A DNA stretch of 52,012 bases from Clostridia bacterium (GTDB lineage: Bacteria > Bacillota > Clostridia > Oscillospirales > Acutalibacteraceae). Below are positions 1 through 6,619 of the stretch, one piece after another. Positions within the stretch are counted from its first letter, which is position 1. Every line of letters starts with the position of its first letter. Location: contig JAFXAK010000015.1 in NCBI GenBank assembly GCA_017517135.1, positions 1 to 52,012 on the forward strand, in the 5' to 3' direction. A program made the position numbers and the translations under genes. The notes below the pieces were generated by a model that saw only the letters and a list, made by a program, of their open reading frames with translations, ran no database searches and was not told the DNA's origin.

Positions 1-183
1 AGAAATATCGATAGGCTTAATCTTGAAGGATAAAGTTTTTGTTCCTGTATAGTTACCAATCATTTTGACAGTAACATTATAAGTACCGATATTCTTTCTT
101 CCGTTTGCATAAGTTACAGTATAATCAGTTCCCTTTGTGAGCACCTTGCCGTTAGCATCTTTAACAGTGACAGTTGGAGTTTT
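1..183 (-). pseudogene. Fragment of a secreted protein with MBG-like Ig repeats, 5' end missing, runs off the window
   Basis: On the minus strand this stretch encodes about 60 residues (TPTVTVKDANGK ... NYTGTKTLSFKIKPIDIS) that match one unit of the tandem Ig-like (MBG-type) repeats in the 976-residue protein at 13098-16028. The frame is open to position 1 and continues out of the window. Upstream the similarity stops abruptly near 181-185, and an in-frame TAA lies at 196-198, so there is no start codon, signal peptide or ribosome binding site. It is the 3' part of a paralogous surface-protein gene that lost its front. Whether the rest lies outside the window cannot be seen. A metagenomic assembly join is an alternative to a real deletion. 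Confidence 0.7.
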
Positions 184-326
184 TAGACGAGAAGCTTATT
201 TCTCAGGCAAGACAGCAGGCGGAGAACAGACGGATTTTTGATAAAATATATTGCTACAAAGCAGGATGTACGGTAACGGCACATTGCGGGAGGGATACTT
301 GGGGGATGTTGTATATAAAAAAATAG
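183..326 (+). pseudogene. C-terminal remnant of a DegV family (EDD domain, fatty-acid binding) protein
   Basis: Reading plus from about 183 to the TAG at 324-326 gives about 47 residues ending in KAGCTVTAHCGRDTWGMLYIKK. This strongly resembles the end of DegV/EDD proteins, where a TxxxHxGPGTxG-type motif closes the lipid-binding domain shortly before the C-terminus. DegV proteins bind fatty acids for the FakA kinase system. No start codon or upstream domain exists: the frame is closed by a TGA at 168-170, just inside the neighbouring repeat-protein fragment on the other strand. The gene is a 3' fragment and presumably dead. The family call rests on this one motif and its terminal position. 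Confidence 0.6.
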
Positions 327-344
327 TGCAAGAAAGTTTTATTT

Positions 345-388
345 AAAACGGAAAAACGGAACCGTTGCCGATTCCGCCTTTCCGTTTT
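345..388. terminator. Bidirectional intrinsic terminator
   Basis: A perfect 10-bp inverted repeat, AAAACGGAAA (345-354) and TTTCCGTTTT (379-388), encloses a GC-rich centre. T-rich tracts follow on both strands. It would end the minus-strand M23 peptidase gene and the plus-strand DegV remnant. Confidence 0.65.
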
Positions 389-401
389 ATTTGCAGTTTA
401 A

Positions 402-3400
402 TTAAAGGGCACTAAACCAATCTTTTATGCTTTCAAGACCAACTGCAGCACGAAGAATATATCGTGCATCCGCAGAAGTGATTTTCTTCTCTTCGGATGT
501 TTCTGCAAGATCTGCTGCTGTTTTTGCGCACTCTGCAAGACTGTCAAGTCCGACAGCAGCACGAAGAGCACTTCTTGCATCTGCTGCTTTGACTGCACCG
601 TCACCATCAACATCACCATAGGCAATAATTGTATATTCGTTGTTATCAGGCAACACAAGTGTCATACCTGTTCCGGGAAGAGCTGTATCTGAAATCAGAT
701 TTCCATTGCTATCTTTGATATATGTACCATCAGAAGCAGAGCTTAAAAGCTCATTTAATGTTACACCGGGAATCATATGTAAGATGTTATCGTCTAATTT
801 TGCTTTATCGCTATTGTTAAAAACAGCTTCTGCTTTTTCCGTATAACTATCACCGCAAACAGAACAGATGTATGTATTTGTATCTGTTTCACGCACATAA
901 TTGTGCGTAATTGTTCTTGCTTCGTCACAAACATTACAGCTTTCGTCGCAATCGTTGGTGTATGTGTGACCGAGTGTGTTGCCGTTAGTTGTACCGCAGA
1001 TTACGCAGGTTGCGGGAGAGGTGCAGCTTGCTGATGAGTAAGTGTGTGTGATACTTCTTGTTGTACCACAACTGTTGCAGGTATTGTCGCAAGCATTATC
1101 ATAAACATGTGAACCTAATTTACTGTTTATATAGCGATATACTGTTCTTGTTTCTACTTTTCGGGTTGATGTTGAACTGTAAACAGTGTCTCCCCAATCA
1201 GACCAATTTGTCCATCTTTCATATGTAAACAGATTTTTGTATTCAGAATAGGTCTGAGTGTAAACAGGAATATAGAAGTACCAGTAACTATCCTTACAAC
1301 AGCTTCCGTTTGAATATTGATAACTTCCATCTCCTGCAGCACTTAATCCGTTGGGAGCTGTTGTGCTGAAAAAGGCGTGAAAAGCATTACATTCAGAAGT
1401 ATATTCAGCGGTTGATTTGCGGTTTTTCGGTCCGCTTGTGTAAGTTCCGCGGCACCAATGATAATACAAGTATCCGCTGATCTGTTCACCTGTTACAACA
1501 AGTTTATTTGTTGTATTTTCATAAGCTGATTTTGCTGACTTATTGTAAGCAGAATACTGACTGTTTGAAGTGCTGAAACCTGAGGGCCAATTTTTTACAT
1601 ATTGTACTGAGCCCGTATTTGTTTTCTCCCACGAATTGCTGATTTTTGTATAACCGCTTAATGATGTTTCGTAAGAAGTTTTTGTCTCATAATCAGAATA
1701 CCTATATTGTGTTTTTGATTCAATAAGTGTTTCATCAACACCTGTAGGTTTGGTTTCACTCCATATTGAATAATTATCTTCTGAGTATTTGTAGTATGTG
1801 TGATTGCATATTTCACAAACATACTGAATCTTTTCATAATCGGTGCATGTGGGTGCAATTGTTTTTGATTTGTAGTTATGTTTTGTTTTTTCTATGCTTC
1901 GGGTTTCATGCTTACCGCAACCGGAACATGTTTTTTGCTCTGTACCTGTTGATGTGCAGGTTGCATTTTTTGTAACAACCCAGCTTCCGAAATTGTGGCC
2001 GGTTGCAGAAATAGTTTCTGTTTTTGTTGTACTGCACCTCGTGCATGTATATGTTTTTACCCCTGCTTCAGTACAGGTAGCTTTTTTGGTGACAGTACCA
2101 CTTCCGAAATTGTGACCGGTTGCAGAAATAGTTTCTGTTTTTGTAGTACCACACTTTGTGCAAGTATATGTTTTTACTCCCGTTGTTGTGCAAGTAGCTT
2201 TTTTGGTGATTGTTCCACTATTGTAAGTATGTGAGCAACCTGTGACGGGTTCAATTATCCATATCTGCGTTGTATCCCCGCTGACGAAGTTTTTAACACA
2301 CGCATTGTAGCCGTTTTCAATTGTGAGAACACATGACGGATTGGAAACATTTCTTACAACATAACCGCCGCTTACTTTCTGGAATTTCCATCTCTGAGTT
2401 GTATCATTGGCAATTAAATCATATATATTAACATTGTTTCCCGCATTAACTGTAGTACCGTAAGGATTGAGCACTCTGCCTGAACTGAGAGCGGTATGAA
2501 TCCTGAAGCCTAAAGAGTCCTCAGTAAGATTCCATTTTTCTTCTGTGGCAGATTCAACCAAGGGCCACACGGAAACATTTTTTTTGTTTGAGCCGTCGCC
2601 ACTGTCAACAATAAGATATTTCTGTGTATATACATTTTTAAGACGATAACAACCGTCGGCGATATCCGTATATGTAACACTATAAGGTTTTATGTGCTCC
2701 GAATAAATCCATTTGCCGTCACTCAAGCGATACCATAGCTTATTACTTGCATTTGTCATTTTACCGGTAACGGTAACAATATCATCTTTTTTTACTCTGA
2801 CTGTATTATCATTGAATGTGTTATATGGTGCAATTCTGCATATCGGATTATCTGATACAACAATATAAGCAGTGTCTGACATTGTTGTGATTTTTGAGGG
2901 GTTAACTGCATTACAGGTTTTGCAGAGATAGTTTGAGCCGTATGAACATTCATGAAGACTTGTTCTATATTTAACTGTGCCATACTTTGCAGTGGAATTG
3001 TTACAATCGCCATAGTAAGCACTTTCTTTTGGATTTAGAAGTTGAGCATTCTCATATGAAACGGGGTTGACATTAATAGAGTTTGATGTTGAACAATATT
3101 TAGATGCGCTGACTTCAAAATGTAAATGAACTGCCCATTTGCCACCTGTATTACCTATTGTTGCGATGGGAGTTCCCATTTCTACTCTTTGCCCCTCAGT
3201 TACTCGACCACTATCTCCAGCCAAATGACAATATATTGCGTATAATCCATCATCCTGCTTAATACACACACGATAACCTGCTGTCGAAGAGCTCCAACCA
3301 ACACTTTCAACCTCTCCGCCATAAGCTGCATATATTGTAGTATCATCAGTATAATGAATATCTATACCATAATGAAAATCGTCTATGCCATAAGATGAAG

Positions 3401-3560
3401 TTGTGCCATACAGATAAGCTAACTTGCCATTTTTAACGGGGAAAAAATATTCTCGAGTTGCCGCTTTTGCTGTCGGCATAAGCTGTGTTACGGGAACAAT
3501 ACTTAAAATCATCAATGTTGCAAGAAAAACTGAAAGTATTTTCTTGATTTTGTTTTGCAT
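402..3560 (-). CDS. Secreted M23 metallopeptidase with SH3-like, ricin-type, Cys-rich repeat and dockerin modules
   Basis: This is a predicted cell-wall endopeptidase of 1052 residues. A signal peptide (1 to about 34) is followed by an M23/LytM domain (40-160) with the full metal and catalytic set: H63 and D67 in HYGID, H112 in YCHL, and H145/H147 in HLHFEV. So it looks active. Next come an SH3-like stretch (about 228-292) and a ricin-type beta-trefoil (300-440). Three and a half Cys/His units follow (442-595; ATCT..G..TYTC..C ... GH). A 220-residue Trp/Tyr-rich region (598-815) is unassigned. Two more CDxxCNxC units lie at 820-905, and a type I dockerin (about 980-1045) has one good calcium loop, DVDGDG. 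No cohesin or scaffoldin is in the window, so the dockerin partner is unknown. The gene stands alone between terminators. The start sits behind an A/G-rich site (AAAGAAAGAAG). Confidence 0.85.
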   Translation of the reverse strand: MQNKIKKILSVFLATLMILSIVPVTQLMPTAKAATREYFFPVKNGKLAYLYGTTSSYGIDDFHYGIDIHYTDDTTIYAAYGGEVESVGWSSSTAGYRVCIKQDDGLYAIYCHLAGDSGRVTEGQRVEMGTPIATIGNTGGKWAVHLHFEVSASKYCSTSNSINVNPVSYENAQLLNPKESAYYGDCNNSTAKYGTVKYRTSLHECSYGSNYLCKTCNAVNPSKITTMSDTAYIVVSDNPICRIAPYNTFNDNTVRVKKDDIVTVTGKMTNASNKLWYRLSDGKWIYSEHIKPYSVTYTDIADGCYRLKNVYTQKYLIVDSGDGSNKKNVSVWPLVESATEEKWNLTEDSLGFRIHTALSSGRVLNPYGTTVNAGNNVNIYDLIANDTTQRWKFQKVSGGYVVRNVSNPSCVLTIENGYNACVKNFVSGDTTQIWIIEPVTGCSHTYNSGTITKKATCTTTGVKTYTCTKCGTTKTETISATGHNFGSGTVTKKATCTEAGVKTYTCTRCSTTKTETISATGHNFGSWVVTKNATCTSTGTEQKTCSGCGKHETRSIEKTKHNYKSKTIAPTCTDYEKIQYVCEICNHTYYKYSEDNYSIWSETKPTGVDETLIESKTQYRYSDYETKTSYETSLSGYTKISNSWEKTNTGSVQYVKNWPSGFSTSNSQYSAYNKSAKSAYENTTNKLVVTGEQISGYLYYHWCRGTYTSGPKNRKSTAEYTSECNAFHAFFSTTAPNGLSAAGDGSYQYSNGSCCKDSYWYFYIPVYTQTYSEYKNLFTYERWTNWSDWGDTVYSSTSTRKVETRTVYRYINSKLGSHVYDNACDNTCNSCGTTRSITHTYSSASCTSPATCVICGTTNGNTLGHTYTNDCDESCNVCDEARTITHNYVRETDTNTYICSVCGDSYTEKAEAVFNNSDKAKLDDNILHMIPGVTLNELLSSASDGTYIKDSNGNLISDTALPGTGMTLVLPDNNEYTIIAYGDVDGDGAVKAADARSALRAAVGLDSLAECAKTAADLAETSEEKKITSADARYILRAAVGLESIKDWFSAL

Positions 3561-3659
3561 AAAAACATCTTCTTTCTTTAATAATTTAGATTACAAAAAA
3601 ACATGATTTTTCCGTTAAAAAATCCCCCTTTATATTGATAACCATAAAAGTTAAGCAAA

Positions 3660-4435
3660 TTATCTTTTCTCTAAACTCCAGAATTTCTTGCGATAAATAT
3701 GTAAGATTTTATTGCTATTTTGAGAAAATACAATATAAACCTCTTCTCCGCTCCCTATTAAGGCAACAATCTGCTCAGGAGGATAATATGCATGAATCTG
3801 CATACAATCCACAGGATATTCGCCGTATTTTTCAAAGTAAATTGTTGGTGTTTTTGTCGGCAAATGATTAGTAACAGCATCAATCGCATCAAAGGTAGTT
3901 TTTATCTCTGTGCGGATTACACGATCCTCTTCAATACGATAACCGCAATTTTTTTTGCTGAAATTATTTCTTTTATAGCGAGAAAAAGGGTTACAAACGG
4001 TAAAACTGCTATAATAAATGCACCAATGTCTATCTCCTCAGAAAAAACAACAATCGAAACAGCTAACAGTAACAATAATCCCGTAAAGACAAAGTAACCG
4101 ATTGTCTTTGTTCTTTTATCTGCCGTAATATCTTTTTTGATGATATCAGCGGTCAGAATACCGCTTTGCCAGACAAGCTTACTTTCTGCTGTAATTCCTT
4201 TTTTCCATTGAATGAACGGAACTACTATACCCATACTAATGAATAACACTTCACAAATAACACCTAATGCAATGCAAATTATTGCAATTGTTCCTGTCTC
4301 GGTTCCCTTATTTGAGGAATATATTTTACTGCCGCCGATTATAAGAAACAATCCGGCGATTATAAAACCGGCAAACAAAATCCAAATCCATCCGTCGGCA
4401 CGCTTTAATCGGTCAATGAATCTTTCCTTTTCCAT
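3660..4435 (-). CDS. Four-helix membrane protein with soluble C-terminal domain, reading frame interrupted at an A8 run
   Basis: The first frame starts at 4435 and stops at 3917 (172 residues). It has four hydrophobic segments, two of them around a charged loop (KKGITAESKLVW...). At the coding-strand run of eight A (forward 3949-3956) the frame ends in an unconvincing tail, KKIAVIVLKRIV. Reading one base back there gives KKNCGYRIEEDRVIRTEIKTTFDAID..., which continues without a stop to 3660 through PTIYFEKYGEYPVDC and ends NKILHIYRKKFWSLEKR. Joined, the product is about 258 residues. This looks like one gene carrying a -1 shift: a one-base deletion, a sequencing error in the homopolymer, or -1 ribosomal slippage at A AAA AAA. 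I do not recognise the family. It lies next to the lipoprotein/zinc-ribbon group. Confidence 0.6.
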
Positions 4436-4522
4436 CTAATACATTTTCCTTTATTTAATATGTTAAGCAATATCTGATATTGTCGAATATTGTTTTAATA
4501 TCGGGAAATTAAAAGTATAGAT

Positions 4523-4550
4523 GTGCCGAACATTTTTCAATGACCGGCAC
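4523..4550 (-). terminator. Hairpin downstream of the 248-residue lipoprotein gene
   Basis: Arms GTGCCG and CGGCAC enclose a second small stem, CATT/AATG with a GAAA-like loop. It begins 10 bases after the stop at 4561. The T tract behind it on the minus strand is weak, so termination may be partial. Confidence 0.45.
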
Positions 4551-4560
4551 TTACTGTTAT

Positions 4561-5307
4561 TTATACTGCGTAGTTAATATGAACAGAGTAAAGAGTTCCG
4601 TCATCATTGAATTTGAAGGAATAACTAATATTGCTGGAAGCATGTTTTGAATATGTAAGTTGGTCATCCATACTATAACTGTACATTGTGAAGTCGGTTG
4701 TAGTATTCGGATTTCCAAAAACTTCAAGTATATTTGCAGCAGTAGACATCGGTACTATACCGCCGGGAAGAACAAAGTCAGCATCTGTTTCCAGATAATA
4801 TGTGTCAATACTGAAACGAGTAAGAATACAATCTTTTATATCCTTTTTCTCTGCAGAATCGTTAGTTATCTGCCCTAAAATAATCTTAATTCCGCTTTCA
4901 TGAACTAAGTAATAGCTGATTAAGCTTGTTTGTGTGTTTGCATCAAATTCGGTTTGATATTCATATCCGTCGCTAAGCTTCCAACCATTGTCAAATAATT
5001 CGGACATTTTAATCGGGAATGTGTATGTTGTTCCTGCAAGCTCAAATTTATTGTCACTGATAGCTGCTGCGTCTTCCTTGACTTTACCGTAGTTTGAAAT
5101 ATCAACAATAAATTCTTCACCGTCTTCGTTTACAATTTTATCCACCACAGGTTCTGATTCGATGGTTTCACTATCGTTGTTTTCAGAGCTTTGAGTCTGA
5201 CTTGTTGTGGTTTCACTATCTGTATTTGTATTATTTTCATCTTTTGTACAAGAAACTAAAAGAAACAGCATGGTTACTGCCAACAGTAATGCAAATAATT
5301 TTTTCAT
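4561..5307 (-). CDS. Lipoprotein of unknown function, paralogue of the N-terminal half of the 657-residue lipoprotein
   Basis: The 248-residue product begins with a lipoprotein signal peptide (LLVSC, lipid-modified Cys at residue 20). A Ser/Thr/Glu-rich linker (about 21-55) follows, then one globular domain. The domain carries DFVLPGGIVPMSTAANILEV and a C-terminal YSFKFNDDGTLYSVHI, which match FWVLPGGITAQSTAADVIAV and YVFTFNSDGSIDSVEV in the lipoprotein at 6620-8593. The shared region is roughly 150 residues, so the two genes probably arose by duplication. It should sit on the outer face of the membrane. GAGG lies upstream of the ATG. A gap of 167 bases separates it from the zinc-ribbon genes upstream, so it may have its own promoter. 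Substrate or partner is unknown. Confidence 0.75.
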   Translation of the reverse strand: MKKLFALLLAVTMLFLLVSCTKDENNTNTDSETTTSQTQSSENNDSETIESEPVVDKIVNEDGEEFIVDISNYGKVKEDAAAISDNKFELAGTTYTFPIKMSELFDNGWKLSDGYEYQTEFDANTQTSLISYYLVHESGIKIILGQITNDSAEKKDIKDCILTRFSIDTYYLETDADFVLPGGIVPMSTAANILEVFGNPNTTTDFTMYSYSMDDQLTYSKHASSNISYSFKFNDDGTLYSVHINYAV

Positions 5308-5474
5308 AAATTTAACCTCATTTCATTTTTTATTTTTTTCAGGTATTTATAATTAACGACAGCAATATAATTGCCGCTGACTGATAGTAAAAAAATAACT
5401 GTATTTATAAATTTTTTATTTTTTAACTGCTCATCGGCACATCTTCTTTCGTCTTTCATTTATCTTGATATCAT

Positions 5475-5780
5475 TCAACCAAGCCAGAAGTCCTCCCATA
5501 CAGAAGTGTAACATTTTGAACAGACACCGTGTGTTGCAATATATGAATAATCTTTAGTGTCTTCAGCAAATCTTTTACCGCAGCTGTCGCATTTTGTTGA
5601 TTTGGGCACAATGATACTGATTATTGCAATGATAACAGCAATAACAGCTGCTGCAATTGCGAGAATTTTCATTTTTTTATTTCTGGCTTTTTCTTCAGGC
5701 GTAACATTGATTTTTTTACCGCATGAGGAACAGAAATAAGCATTTTCTCTTACAACCTCACCGCAAAAAGGGCAAATCAT
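5475..5780 (-). CDS. Small membrane protein with a zinc ribbon at each end
   Basis: The product is 101 residues. The N-terminus is a zinc ribbon (C3, C6, C17, C20 in CPFCG ... CSSCG). A single transmembrane segment follows (about 38-58), then a second four-Cys site (C64, C67, C87, C90 in CDSCG ... CSKC). Its start overlaps the stop of the upstream zinc-ribbon gene (ATGA at 5777-5780), which implies translational coupling. Both ribbons probably bind zinc and serve as structural or interaction modules. No enzyme domain is visible. It probably works with the 268-residue protein encoded just before it. Confidence 0.75.
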   Translation of the reverse strand: MICPFCGEVVRENAYFCSSCGKKINVTPEEKARNKKMKILAIAAAVIAVIIAIISIIVPKSTKCDSCGKRFAEDTKDYSYIATHGVCSKCYTSVWEDFWLG

Positions 5781-6583
5781 ATTATATCCTCCTTTTTATA
5801 TCCGCATTTTGAACAGAAGCTGCTGCTTTTGCTGATTTTTGAATTACAATTCGGGCAAGTTATTATATCTATTTTCAATTTTGCTAAAATATCCCTGTAC
5901 TGTTGAGTTTCACTGAATTCTTTGAAAAGGCAAAACAGGAATACAGCCATTATTGCCAGCTTGCTTACATGCGCAAAAGATAGGTTTGTCTGAATCATAG
6001 CAAAAACAGGATTCAGTGCTCTGAGAAAGACAGCTATGAGCATAAACAGATAATTTTTCTTTGCATATAGTGCAAACAAACCAATATAATACAGATAAAA
6101 TGTGATATTTGATATTTGGTTTAATACTTCTGAAAAATCATTTGAAAAGAATCTGCAGACAATTAAAGATACAGGATATATAAATACAAAGATAAAGGCA
6201 TATTTATATAAGAACTGCGAAATTTTATTCAGATTAAATATGTCATTCAGAATTTCCTGCAAACGTTCTTTAAGGGAAAGTGGACTGTCACACTCTGAAA
6301 GTATATTTCCGTTTTTCTGTGATGTTTCAGCTGAATTTACCGGAGTACCGCATCTGATGCAGAAATTTTCACCGCTTAAGACAATGGAACCGCATTTGCT
6401 GCACTTTTTTTCTTCAGTAGATTTTTCGGCAGCAGCTTCTTCAGTAACAGCTTCTTCAGTAACAGCTTCAGCTATAACAGGAGCTTCTTCATTCTTTTCA
6501 ATCAGCTCACCACCGCAGAATGGGCAGACTCTGAGTGTTTCGTTATCATCATATTCTTTGTTACAATTTGAACATATCAACAT
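5777..6583 (-). CDS. Membrane protein with three zinc ribbons
   Basis: This 268-residue protein has two N-terminal zinc ribbons (C4/C7/C20/C23 and C61/C64/C75/C78), joined by an acidic linker with a tandem AVTEE repeat. Then come about four hydrophobic segments (roughly 115-225) and a third ribbon at the very end (C243/C246/C257/C260). All cysteines expected for three sites are present. AAAAGGAA precedes the ATG. It lies 36 bases after the large lipoprotein gene and overlaps the next zinc-ribbon gene by 4 bases, so the three form an operon. The topology suggests cytoplasmic ribbons at both ends. The function is unknown. Confidence 0.75.
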   Translation of the reverse strand: MLICSNCNKEYDDNETLRVCPFCGGELIEKNEEAPVIAEAVTEEAVTEEAAAEKSTEEKKCSKCGSIVLSGENFCIRCGTPVNSAETSQKNGNILSECDSPLSLKERLQEILNDIFNLNKISQFLYKYAFIFVFIYPVSLIVCRFFSNDFSEVLNQISNITFYLYYIGLFALYAKKNYLFMLIAVFLRALNPVFAMIQTNLSFAHVSKLAIMAVFLFCLFKEFSETQQYRDILAKLKIDIITCPNCNSKISKSSSFCSKCGYKKEDII

Positions 6584-6619
6584 ATTAAAAATTTCCTTTT
6601 ACTTTTTTTGTACGGGTGA

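Noticed and set aside
402-560. Dockerin as proof of a cellulosome in this region
   Set aside because: No cohesin, scaffoldin or extracellular glycoside hydrolase is seen in the window; the one GH43-like protein lacks a signal peptide.
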